Of a stretch of 64,000 bases of DNA, positions 1 through 10,415 are shown piece after piece; the first letter of the stretch is position 1; each line of letters begins with the position of its first letter. The position numbers and the translations under genes were made by a program. Location: the NCBI GenBank assembly GCA_009760855.2, contig WPIO01000026.1, positions 4,169,501-4,233,500 of the forward strand, given 5' to 3'. This DNA is from Cristatella mucedo. Taxonomy: Eukaryota > Bryozoa > Phylactolaemata > Cristatellidae. Below the pieces are notes generated by a model, which saw only the letters and a program-made list of their open reading frames with translations, was not told the DNA's origin and made no database searches.

Positions 1-235
1 GTGTTAGCAGCGGAGGTAAATTAAATTATCTTAGCCCTATGAGTCATTTTCAAGAATACCTTTGAAAATGTACAGAAGCAGACCATCGAAATACTTTTCT
101 GGAATGACGGTTGGTGTGTCAGTGCTATCTACGGGCAGCAACATTGTAAGCACTTCGCTCTAAGCTATCGCCTTTGCTAAAAATATCTTGTAACTTCATC
201 GGTTGTAGTGGTTTACAAATTCGGCTGACGGGTTG

Positions 236-392
236 TTTGAATAATTCATTTGTATAATTCATTTTTATAGCGCCCTGAGAGAAATTAATCTCTATTCAGG
301 CGTTTCACATATGCCTCGGGGCTCGAGCCCACGACCTCGGCCAGACCTTGGTCGGGGCGAGCACCTTAACCGCTGGACCAAACCAGCTCAGC
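236..392 (-). mobile_element. tRNA-derived SINE, near complete
   Basis: Read on the minus strand this is a tRNA-like head with a box A-like block (TGGTCCAGCGGTTAAGG) and, about 45 nt later, a box B-like block (GGGCTCGAGCCCC), the internal RNA polymerase III promoter elements. It is followed by a tail with an AGAGATT...TCTCT hairpin, GCGCTATAAA and an AT-rich end. The same unit recurs at 25984-26115 and 27461-27605 in the other orientation. The tail matches the 3' end of LINE family A in this window. The AGCGGTTAAGG block resembles the D-arm of Leu/Ser-type tRNAs, but the parent tRNA is uncertain. Not a functional tRNA gene, since no acceptor stem closes. Confidence 0.85.
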
Positions 393-1123
393 ATCCTATT
401 TAAATACGCATATATTCGTATGGGGCTGGCACTGTATTTAGACTGCAGATACTCACTCAGCGCAAAGGAAACATTATCTAAATTGTTTGAAATAAGGCAG
501 CTGCCATTGCACTTGATTAAGAGCAAGGAAGTCTGTGTTCACGGGGGCACGAGATTTTCATGTTATTTCCCAGCTGCTTGTTCACAATGGTACTGGAGCA
601 TTTAAATAGTGCAGTAGTCATGCGACCGTCAAGCGCCTGTTCATGCATCAAAAAGCAAGCCGCACATAATCTGCCTTCTTTTTTGTATGCCAAAAAAGAA
701 TCCGTATATGCATTATGAATGGAAAAAAATAGTGAGATTTTACCTTGGCAATAACAGTTGTAACGCTTTATGACAGTAGCCATCTGAGAATCAAGTGTAT
801 GCTTTTAGAAATAAACACTTTTAAGAAAGCTGAAGAATTAGTTCTACACTTCTGAGGAAAATCTTGAACACTGCTTATATACAGATTTATAATTGCCAGA
901 TGTATTGGATTCTGTACCAATGGTTGGTTAACCTTGACTAGAGATGCTGATTTCTTCTAGTATCGGTAATATGGCTCTGAGCAATGTTATACTCATTACT
1001 TAAGTTTGTGTGGGTAAGACAGACCTGGTTTCGAGAAGCTAGCTTTTAAAAACATTCATTTGAGCTCACAATGATTTGAAACATACATTTCCAGATCAAC
1101 GGTACTCATAGTCAGATATAATA
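393..1123. other. Unassigned non-coding stretch
   Basis: AT-rich, with only short frames that lack recognisable motifs. I see no gene, repeat or structured RNA here. Confidence 0.5.
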
Positions 1124-3650
1124 ACAAATAATAATAATAATACCGTTGATATAGCATGCTCAAAGTTTCAATCTCTTTCTAGGTAATTCACATTAGCTGC
1201 AAAGGAAGCAAGATAGAACAGTTAAGGGTAGCATGCTCAAAAAACAGCAAGAACGAAACGGTTAGGGGTGACATTCACAGTGTCAGCATGCAAGTGTGGT
1301 TAGTGGCAGCATGAACAGTGTCAGCACACACACGCACATGAAGGACGAATCACAGAGACTAATTAAATGATGTGACATATAGATGCGATTTTAGTTTCTT
1401 TTTACATGTGGTCAAGTCAGGAGATATTGTGATGTCAGTTTTAAGTGTGTTCCAGGCTTTGGGACCGTACGAGCTAAAGGCACGGTCTCCAGAGAATTTG
1501 AGGTTCTAAGGAAGTATAGGTAAACAATTAGATTACGAAGAGCAGGTGGTACAACGCTTTGCCTGGTGTGAGATTAGATCCGATAGGTAGTCTGAAGCCG
1601 AACAAGAAAGAGGCCTACAAGTGAGTGACAAAACCAAACCTTGATTTTGATGCGTTGGCTGACTGGGAGCCAGTTCAGGTCGGCAAGAAGTGGTGTGATG
1701 TGGCAACTGCAAAGCTCATGACAGACAAGCCTGGCAGCAGAGTTTTGTACCAGCTGTAAGAACCTGATTGCATGGGCTAGTCGACCAGCAAGCAGTGAGT
1801 TACAGAAGACAAGACGAGATGTCACAAGTTCTTGGGCCAATTTTAATGTGATATCCCTGTTTACACAAGCTCGAATTTCAGCAATGCTATGTAGCTGAAA
1901 GTAGGCAGACTTGACTGTGGAGCTGATGTGGTCGTCTAATTAAAGGTGGCTTTGGAACAGGACACCTAGATTTCGCCCAGATTCAACAGGACATGCGCTG
2001 GCAGAACCGATTTTGAGCGTTAACCATATTAATTTCTCAATCACACTCGGTTTTCCACTAACTAGTAAGTTGGTGTTATCAACATTCAACAGCGCCCTGA
2101 GCTACCCCATATTTCAGAGGTTCCTTGGATGATCGTTGTCTATTCACATCAACACTCTGGAGTCTCACACCGAGATAGGCCCTGAGCCATTGCAATGCAG
2201 TGCCAGTGATGCCCAGGCAAGATGAGAGGTACGCATGAAGGACTTAATGATAGATAGTATCAAAAGCTACCAAAAGACTGAGCAAAACAAAGAGACATTC
2301 TACCTGAGTCTGCATTCCTAAGTAGGTCATTATACACCCGAAGCAATACGGACTCAGTTGAGTGGTTCCCTTTGCAGCAAATGTAAAGCGCCTAGAAAGA
2401 GATTAAGTTCTTTGAGGTTGCTTTATCAAGTACATTATTATTATTATTATTATTATTATCATTAAAACCAGATTGGAACTTAAAAACAAGGAATGGAGGT
2501 TCAATAAATGAGTTCAGCTGGTCTGCAGCTACTCGTTCCAGTTTTTTTATAGAAAGGGTAGAGAGGAGACAGGGTGGAATTTGCTCAAGTTCTCATGGTC
2601 TAGTATTTCTCTCTTGAGTTTTGCCCTGACTAAAGCCTTTTTGAAAGGTGCTGGGACATGACTGGAAGCAAATGGCATATCAATGATGCTTGTTATGTAT
2701 GGCAGCGTCCGATTGATGCATCGTAGAAGCAGACGGGGAATAGGGTCCAGAGGACTAGTTGTCTTCTTCGATTGAGATTTGAACTTCAGGATGAGATCAC
2801 CAGTGACCTCCTTGAATGTGTACGTTGAGGAGCTGCATTGAATTGAGGAACATAATTCCAGGAGGGATGCTGCCGTCTATCTCGTTGACAAAGAAGCTAG
2901 TGAAGTGATCAGCTAGATCATCACAGGGATCTCTAGGTAAGGAGCTAAACTGGGAGCGTTTAGGAAGTTGTTGATCTTCGACATAAGCACTTTTGGATTA
3001 TGCATCTCTGATTCAACAATGTTTTTGTAAAGTATAGACTTGGAATTTGCTAGGATCGATTGAAACAATCTACAGTAGTCCTCATATGTCTGTCAATGGA
3101 CAGCCAGTCTCGATCTGTGGTTTGATTTTTTAAGCTTTTGCTTACTAGATCTAGCTAGTTTAATGTCTGTGGGAAACTACAGGCCGTCTGGTCGAGGGCA
3201 CACAGTGCACTAAGTCAGGGGTGCAAACTTGTCGAGCATGTCAGCTAGTGTCACGTTGTAGCTATCTACCAATGACGGCAGATCAGAAGGAGGACTGAGC
3301 AGCAGAGGCGAGGCAGCTATTCTCACATGGACAACTTCAATATCAAGGGCCTTGAGGTGTCGCAATTCACAGGTGATTTTAGAGGAGGAGGAGGAGGAGA
3401 AGGTCACACATTGTAGACTGGATGAGATCTGCATGTGGTCAGATAAGCAGAATTTTTAATAATTGATGATAAGGAAGTGCAAATATATGAGAGATTTGGT
3501 TCAGTGTGTGGCCCTTGATGTGAGTAGGGCCATGCAGAGAAGCCTCAAGATATAATGAGTCAGCCAGCGAACGAAATTCAGTACTAAAGGCGCTAGAAAA
3601 GTTATCAAAATGAATGTTCAAATCATCCACAAAAAGGAAAGATCAGATGA
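1124..3650 (-). mobile_element. LINE family A (CR1/L2-like), degraded, minus strand
   Basis: Non-LTR retrotransposon on the minus strand: (TTA)n tail at about 1124-1142, then the conserved tail block, then degraded ORF2 toward higher coordinates. At 1574-1840 the C-terminal region is readable (LVQNSAARLVC, PLLADLNWLPV). At about 2090-2300 lies reverse transcriptase with AFDTI, LGITGTALQW and GVAQGA. At 2462-2800 lies upstream RT (FQSGF, PIPRLLLR). At 3439-3630 the end of an APE-type endonuclease is visible (DDLNIHFDN, GPTHIKGHTL). The catalytic YADD region is deleted between about 2040 and 2090. Stops and frameshifts make it inactive. A short + strand LINE tail is nested at 2371-2465. The 5' limit is uncertain. 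Confidence 0.85.
2371..2465 (+). mobile_element. Nested 3' tail of a LINE family A copy
   Basis: A fragment of about 95 bp in the opposite orientation, consisting only of the family A 3' end: ATGTAAAGCGCCTAGAAAG, the AGAGATT...GTTCTTTGAGG hairpin block and (ATT)n. It splits the minus-strand RT between FQSGF (from 2462 upward) and HSTESVLLR (ending about 2370), which are adjacent in related elements. So it is a severely 5'-truncated insertion into the older LINE. Confidence 0.8.
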
Positions 3651-4740
3651 TTCAATTGGTTGAACTGTCTATGGTGTGCAATTAGTTCCCTATTTTCATC
3701 AGAAGGGTGCATGTATCTGTATTATTAAAGTGAGGAAGTCCGCCTGTCCTTCCCTCCGTCACGCGGCAAGATGGCGCAGGATTGTCTTCCGTGACCACTA
3801 GAGCTCACCACCCGTGGACTCGCTTCGCTGAGTCATGGCAGAATTACATGTCTATTACCCTGTCACTCCCGGAAGTACTGATAGCCATATTGCAGTGGGA
3901 CATAAGTGCCGAGTATTGGACGGATGGACTTTCTCGCTTTAATAAGTAGTGATACTATGGCTACGTTGACTATGGCTACTACTATGCTATGACTCAGCGA
4001 AACCAATCCACAGGCAGTGAGCTCATGTAGCGGTCAAGGATCTGAATTCACCCTACTTCAGAAGATTCGCTCCTGACGTGCATCTTAGATCACTTAATGA
4101 CAAAACTGCTTATCCTTCTTGTTCCTATCTGGCAGGCTAAGCGTTTGTAGTTATTGGTGCATTTTTAGGATATTCCATTTTTTTCTTGTGGATTTACAAG
4201 GAAAGTAGAATATTTTATACACCTTGATATATGTGGTCTCATGCATTCTAAATGGATGCAGAGCTTTCTCCGACATTGTTTGTCTTCGTTGTAACGCATG
4301 AACATCTCTGGACTTCTTCGTAAAGCAAAAATTGTGAATGCAATCGTTAATTATAAACTCGGTTGCTATGATCTTCTGCTTGGAGAATTGTCCTGTATAC
4401 ATTTGAAGCAATAGCACATCGTTTTGGAGAGGCTATGTACCGTGCGTTAAACGGTATTAAGTTTGAGTACATCAACGCTTTCATATTATTTAAAATGGCT
4501 CCCTGCCATTCAGTATGTTTTTTTCGGGCACTGGCACCGGTCGATGACGAAAAGAAATAAATAGTGTAATTTCTTCCGAAATTCCAACAGCAAAGAAAAT
4601 ACAAATTTCTAAGAAGTAAGGGCTCCATTTAGAATTCCCACTGAACGGCTGTAAGAACCAGCCTTAAGCACGTGTTACTTTTCAAATTTCCTGCTACTTG
4701 CTAATTTTTGAGCACTGATTTCGTTTCGCTTCTTTTCGCC
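3651..4740. other. Unassigned stretch with a possible transposon end
   Basis: No gene recognised. At 3719-3760 the words TATTATTAAAGTGAGGAAG and CGCCTGTCCTTCCCTCCGTC resemble 5' ends of some invertebrate Helitrons. No helicase or CTAG-type terminus was found, so this is only a hint. Confidence 0.3.
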
Positions 4741-5248
4741 TCATCAGAGCGCCTCTCTCAGCCGTAATTCATGGAACAAACACCTCGCTCATCAATGGTC
4801 CCTCGTATTTCAAGCTGAAACGTTGGAGCGTGCACGCTCTGGACGGTACGCCACAGCGGTCGAGGGACAGCAGGTGCAGCACTCTTCGGAGCTAAAACGC
4901 CTGAGAAGCTAGAGCCTGCGGCTGCATTTGCCTTCCCACCAGATCGTTAGGGATCTGTCAGGCTGCTAGGAGAACCGAGGCCTTCAAGGGTAAAGCAGGA
5001 AAAGTGGAAGTCAAACGATCGGCTGGCCAAACTAGAGTCTGGAGCAGCAGCTAAACACTGATGCAAATCTTTGCTGAGCTTGAGAAACGCCTCGCCCGAC
5101 AAGCGATCAGAGCAGAAAGTCAATGCCAGCCTGAGAGCACTATGCGCCTCGTCATATGGCAATAGTTCTCGGGGGTGGCAAGCAGCCATTAATCGTGGGC
5201 GGGAGCTTCGTAGGCTGCAGCGGCTGAGACGCTAGCAGCTTAGGCGCT

Positions 5249-5249
<1 letters not shown>

Positions 5250-5288
<39 letters not shown>
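5250..5288 (+). repeat. (CT)n microsatellite
   Basis: About 19 CT units inside a GC-richer block (about 4740-5460) that otherwise holds no recognisable gene. Reading frames across it encode Arg-Glu or Ser-Leu repeats and are artefacts. Confidence 0.95.
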
Positions 5289-5292
<4 letters not shown>

Positions 5293-5825
5293 CAAACGCT
5301 CGGCGAGCTCGCCAAGCTTCTCTAGTGGTGCTCGGCTGGCGCCCAGTCGTCGCCATCGATCTGCCACTCAGGCTAAGCCGGGAGCTCTAACTAAATCCGC
5401 GTGTTCTAAGTCCATGCTGCAAATCAAGTCGCTCTCACAGCATTAAGCCTCCACCTGCTGGTGCTTGGCGCAGGTGCTTGTGCCGTATGTATTTTATGCG
5501 CGGACGGGCCAGCAAGAATCGCATTCAGGAATAGCAGTGCCTAACTCGGCCCCGTATGACCAGGCAGTGCTACTGCCTACGGGCAGCGGCATTACCACAG
5601 AGGTGGGGCGGGGGGAGGGTGGAATTGCGGCTCTGGTGGTTGAGTGGGTTGAATTACCCGGAATTAACCTGAATTTGAATTTCGATTTGGATACCCATTT
5701 AAATTGAATTACCTACTACACTGTCCGGCTCCAATATCATGTTTTGGTTGATATGAAATCTTGATGCCTCTTTATCCGATATCTGCAACTGTTTGAGGCT
5801 GAAACTAGTAATAACATGAACAATG

Positions 5826-6424
5826 AGAAATTTTATGGCGCCCTCAGAATACTAAATCGCTCGTCTCGGCACTTGACATATAATTGAAACGAATCGTGAT
5901 AATATGGTTAGTGATAAAAAATGCACAGCGTCAGCAGGCATGAGCCCACACAAATATTCAGCCGAACCCAGCAAATGCTGTGAGTAACAGGTGGGTTTTA
6001 GCTTCCGCAAAAATATTGTCAAGTCAGAAGCTGTTACGATGTCAGTCAAGAGGGATTTCCATGTTTTGAGAGCGTAGAAACTGAAGGCAAGTTGCTTAAA
6101 GGATTTTAAGTTGGTTTGCGGGATTGCAAAGGAACTTCAATTAGAAAATCTGGTGGTAGGATGCCAATGCTGAATGTGAAGTAGTTCACACAGGTAGGCT
6201 GGAGAAAGGAAGTAACGGGACCTGAAAGTGAGTGAAGTCGATGCACTGCTTGATGGGAAGCCTGTGCAGGTCATTGAAAAAGCGGTGCGCTGTTGAAACC
6301 ACAATGATCGCGACAGAGAAACATAGTTGCAGTTTTGCACAATGTAAGTGGGTTTTGCATAGTTGCGAAAGTCCTTCAAGTATGAGTTATTACAGAGGTC
6401 TAGACGAGACGTCGAAAATGCAGT
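5826..6424 (-). mobile_element. LINE family A 3' fragment, minus strand
   Basis: It starts with the tail block on the complementary strand (ATGGCGCCCTCAGAATACT) and runs toward higher coordinates through degraded ORF2 C-terminus. On the minus strand SLTFRSRYFLSPAYLCELL and HPTTRFSN are readable at 6137-6379. Homology to the fuller copy at 42424-43217 ends at about 6422, and P2X coding sequence begins immediately afterwards at 6426. This element therefore marks the point where the P2X pseudogene lost its N-terminus and most of TM1. Confidence 0.85.
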
Positions 6425-6425
6425 C

Positions 6426-7945
6426 TACTACGTGATCGGCTACGACCTGGTGCTCGAGAATGGCCAACAGAATATGGACGCAGGCGTGAGCGGCGTGACT
6501 ACGAAGGTGAGAGGACTCGTGCACAGTGACGCCTCGACGCAGCCGCCCGGTCTGGGCGGGCTGGTGCTCGACCCGGCCGACTACCTCGTGCCACCTTAGA
6601 TGAACGGCGCCTTCTTCGTCACGACCAAAATGAACGTGACGAGGTCTCAGGAGCTCGGCAGTTACGGCGAGAACAGGGCCGTAAAGGAGGGAGAGTGCAG
6701 GTTGGACTCTGACTACACGCCCGGGCGCGTCCTGCCAACCAGTAACAGCGAGGTGTTTGCTTGGTGCCCGATCGAGAACGACACGGTGACGCAGTCGGTG
6801 GCTCTGCTCGCCGACTCTCGCGACTTCACCGTGCTCATGAAAAACTACACCTACTTCCCATAATACAAAAATCACCGCAGCAACATACTGGCCAACACCG
6901 CCAAGTCGTACCTGCGAAGCTGCAAGTACGAGGCAAGAACAGACCCGCACTGTCCCATATTTTGGCTGGGCGACGTCGTCGACTACATAGAGGGCGAGGA
7001 CTACGACCGGCTGGCGCTCACCGGCGGCGTCATGGCAATTCGCATCGACTGGGACTGCAACCTCGACTTCGACATCAAGCACTGCCTGCCCACGTACAGC
7101 TTTGATCGCCTCGACGGCGATGCCACGGACTCTCTGGTTGTGCAGGGCTACAACTCCCGGCACGTGTACAAGTACGTGGATAACAGTAGGGAGCAGCGGA
7201 CACTGGTGAAAGCGTTCGGCATCCTTTTCCTCGTGTCGGTGACGTCACGAGCCTGAACCTTTCACTCGGTGCCGCTGCTGATGTAATGTAATGTATCGCA
7301 GTCAGTAACTCCACAAAGTCATAAAGACCATGTGGGTGTTACGCAGGAGAGTTTTGTATAGCGCACTCACAGCCTAAGCGGCTTTTGGTACGCATTCGGT
7401 AGCCAACACACATCGTCTCACTCAACAAAGAGAAAATGGGAAGCATAGCAGAGTAAGGAGAGCAGTTGAGGTAGTGGGCAGCATAGAAGTAGCAGCTCAG
7501 GACCGCTGAAAAAGATGTGCCATAGTCGGCAGTTGGAGAGTAGTTGTCGTTGCTTAAGAATTGTGGAAGCGAGTTCCACAGTCTAGGACCTGCAGAGCTA
7601 AAGCTTCTGTCGCCAACTGTCTTTAAGCAGAGGAATGGGACAGCTAATTTATTATCCACACAGGACCTGAGGGCGCAAACAGGCTGAAACTGATGCAGCA
7701 GTTCAGCTAGGTACGCAGGAGCTAAGCCGTGGTGGGCCTTGTGGGTCAGCGTAAGAATGAGGATCGGACGCGGCCTGGGTCTGCTCGGTCTGTCCGCCAT
7801 CTTGTGCGACTTCCTGGTGCTCTACATTAGCCGCCGGAGCTCGGCGGTAAAGATGAAAAAGTTTGAAAGCATCAATAACCTTGCCCTCACCACCGATGAT
7901 CCGAGCCCGAGTGAAGGTATTCGACCGCTGCAGCTGCCAAACTGA
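6426..7945 (+). pseudogene. P2X receptor pseudogene (copy C)
   Basis: Homologous to copies A and B from the end of TM1 (YVIGYDLV at 6429) to a C-terminal stop at 7943-7945. Recognisable parts are GVSGVTTKVRG (ATP-binding Lys pair), DPADYLVPP, FAWCPIENDT, DFTVLMKNYTYFP, ARTDPHCPIFWLGDVVD, IRIDWDCNLDFDIKHC, LPTYSF, TLVKAFGILFL and the second half of TM2 (RIGRGLGLLGLSAILCD). Defects: about 45 N-terminal residues are gone; stops lie at 6597-6599 (TAG), 6861-6863 (TAA) and 7254-7256 (TGA); the NFR motif is NSR; several head-domain cysteines are missing; and a family B LINE fragment interrupts TM2 at 7284-7756. Apart from stops and insertion the frame is kept, so inactivation is not very old. Three different stop codons argue against readthrough. 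Confidence 0.93.
7284..7756 (-). mobile_element. LINE family B fragment inserted in P2X copy C
   Basis: Minus-strand 5'-truncated LINE of about 473 bp. Its 3' end is at the left (pentamer-like TAATGTAATGTAT, then the family B tail CCACAAAGTCATAAAGACC). The ORF2 C-terminus is readable at 7339-7756 (HGLAPAYLAELL, NKLAVPFLCLKTVGDRSF, PRLWNSLPQFL). ATG occurs on both sides (7281-7283 and 7757-7759), consistent with a very short target duplication. Removing the insert would bring the P2X TM2 halves back into one frame. Confidence 0.9.
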
Positions 7946-8214
7946 TGCTGGAGCAGCGGCCTCTCTCAGCCTGCGGCCACGGTCTAGCTGCGGTCTTTTT
8001 GGCACACCCAAGAGATCTGCATCTCGGCGCGGCGTCGCTCGATTCACTGCAGTGCGGGCTAGTGACCGTGACCTATGCAGTGCTCAAGGGTCTAGCAATG
8101 GCAACGCTCACCGGTTAGTGTGTCTCATTGATACGACATCTTTCCTCAATCCGGCGGCTCTTACCTTTTGCATGAACATAGGCAAACGTATTCCTCTCTC
8201 GGCATATATATCCC

Positions 8215-8570
8215 TCCCTCACTCTTTTGCTCTCTGTCTGTCTGTCTCTATCTCTTTCTCTCTCCGTCTAATCCCCCTATTTTAAGCCCTTCTTAAAATT
8301 TCTTTGTGTCACTCTCTTGTACCACCACTCTATTTCAATTCTCTTTCTGGTTATACACAGCTTTTATTCTAATCTCTCTTTCTCTCCATCTTTCTCTTTC
8401 ACCCTCTCCCCCTCTCACTCTCGCGTGCTCCCTCTCTCTCCCTCTGTGTTTCCATCTTTGTTTCTCCTCTAGGCTCTCTGTCTCTTTCCCCCTTTATCGC
8501 TCTCACATCCTCTTTCTATCTCACCCTCTCTCCCTTTCTTTTTCGCTCTCTCTCTCGCTCCCTCTCTCCC

Positions 8571-8626
<56 letters not shown>

Positions 8627-8663
8627 ACACATCTGTCTCTTTCTCTCTCTATCGTCTCCCCCA

Positions 8664-8700
<37 letters not shown>
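8215..8700 (+). repeat. CT-rich low-complexity tract with (TA)n core
   Basis: Nearly 500 bp of pyrimidine-rich DNA with pure (CT)n runs near 8578-8603 and 8665-8697 and a (TA)n run at about 8603-8626. Frames across it give Ser/Leu or Arg/Glu repeats and are not genes. Confidence 0.95.
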
Positions 8701-8701
<1 letters not shown>

Positions 8702-10331
8702 TTTCTGGCTTCATATCTGAATCCTATTGGAACGTCGTCGGCACCCGACCGATAACAGAGTTTCGGGATTACATGTGGCGAATAGCAGCCGTTGTGCAAA
8801 GCGCCGCATAATTTCTCGCTGAGCCCTTTGCTAGTGCCAGCAGCAGTGAGCGAGTGACAGGCGACAGCTGGGTTAGAGGCACTCGCAGAGTTCTGGCTTC
8901 AATTTTCTTCCACTTACGTCGATTGGAAGAACAAAGAACCTCCTTTTAGGGACTGACCTCGTGACGGGTCTCCACCAGATGCCCACATCACTGGACAATG
9001 CACCAGGTTGCTCCAGGCAGAGAAATATGATATGCACAGGGGAAGAAAACCGAGCTAGGGATGGCTTTGGACGGGTAAGGAAAAGAAGCATCCAGGCATA
9101 GTTTTCCGTCGAGATGAATTCAACTCAGTAGAATGCCAGCCGATTGATTAGGACGATCAAAGCACAAACGATCGGACCTTGAGTAGAATGCACATCAGTA
9201 GTGATGCTTTTACAGAAGCTCGTACAGACTGTTGGTTCCTATTGCACCTCATCTAGGAAAGGCTCTGCAGCCCAGGGCAATCTGCACACATCACTTCCTT
9301 TTGAGCTTATAATCCGACTAGGTGTCGTCTTCCTTCATTTTCCAAGTTCTCACTGGTCTGTCCACCCAGCCACCTTCGATGTGGCTAACGTCCTTGCTAA
9401 ACTAGTAATTAATAGAGAATATTACAATTCGCCAGTTTTGTCGTGAGAAAGTTCGCACAATGTGCAGAAGTTAGTGCACTAGTCCGACAATTTTTAAAAC
9501 TTGTTAAAATTAAAAATCCCACGAAGACCGTCAGTGTATGAGCTATGGGCTAGCTGTAGGCTAGCGATACGAGCAATTAAACAAGAAGCCTCCGTAGCTC
9601 ATATTTTTGAATTGGAAAACCACAGGCTGCAGGTTTCCCAAGTTACGTGCAGCAGCCTCAGGCTCGTGCTCCATCGCACTAACCGAGCAAGTCCGGGCGT
9701 GACCTGAGGCCGCGAATTGTATGGCACCCCTCTAGCTATGCCTCCACTCGTGTTCTGCCAATGGCATTTTCTAGTGCAGAGGTACACAAAGATAGTGGGC
9801 ATTTTCAAGTGACACATTATAGAACGGCGTATGACTTTTCGAAGGAGTATCCGTTGTTCGATTTTCCCTCATGGCCTGCCTTCCGTTGCCGTGACCCGCA
9901 CTATATGATCTGTCGCTGAAACTGTCAATGGCCATCTATTTGACTAAATTTTTTAACAAAGTAAGTCACTGCGATACAGTCCATGGAGAGCCTAAATTTC
10001 CAGAAAGAATAAAATGACTGGCACCGTCGTGACGTCCTTGACAATGCGAGCTCTACCGCAGCTGTCTTTTTGCCAACATCACCATCACTTAGCAGAAGAC
10101 ACGACCAACGTCAATTTTCTCTAGAGATAGACGTCACTATACCTAAAACATACTACAAGCCTTTAGGTCTGGCTGCAAACCAGCAGCAAAATAGCCGCTT
10201 TCAGACTTGTCGGCAGATCGCGTTGGAGGCAAAATTCCCTTCAGCCCTTTAAGCTGTGCCGTGTAGCCTTCCAAGGCCCAAAATTGGAAACTTCTCGGTG
10301 TTTTTAATTGCTGTAGGTTTCTCTTACCGCA
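8701..10331. other. Unassigned non-coding stretch
   Basis: Only short frames with no family motif. No gene, LINE tail or structured element recognised. Confidence 0.45.
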
Positions 10332-10415
10332 ATGCATATATGTATGTATGTATCGCCGTCTGCAACTTCGCAAAGCCACAAGGACTATGTGGGTGTTACA
10401 CAGGAGAGTTTAGCG
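10332..10415 (-). mobile_element. LINE family B 3' tail fragment
   Basis: ATGTATGTATGTATC followed by CGCAAAGCCACAAGG and TGTGGGTGTTACACAGGAG matches the family B tail seen at 7284 and 52106. The simple repeat at the left is the 3' terminus, so the fragment is on the minus strand. Confidence 0.75.

Noticed and set aside
236-392. True tRNA genes at the three box A/B loci
   Set aside because: No closed acceptor stem or anticodon arm, and each is joined to a LINE-like tail; they are SINEs.
6597-6863. Stop-codon readthrough or recoding in P2X copy C
   Set aside because: TAG, TAA and TGA all interrupt the frame, the N-terminus is missing and TM2 is split by a LINE, so it is simply a pseudogene.
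6390-7163. 257-codon open frame on the minus strand
   Set aside because: It is antisense to the P2X pseudogene; GC-rich codon bias leaves the opposite frame open. The same holds for minus-strand frames at 27755-28243, 28739-29053 and 46936-47859.
8306-8755. 149-codon Ser/Leu-rich frame
   Set aside because: Pure microsatellite translation (CT and TA runs). Likewise the frames at 5152-5367, 14119-14444, 48762-49451 and 48889-49503.
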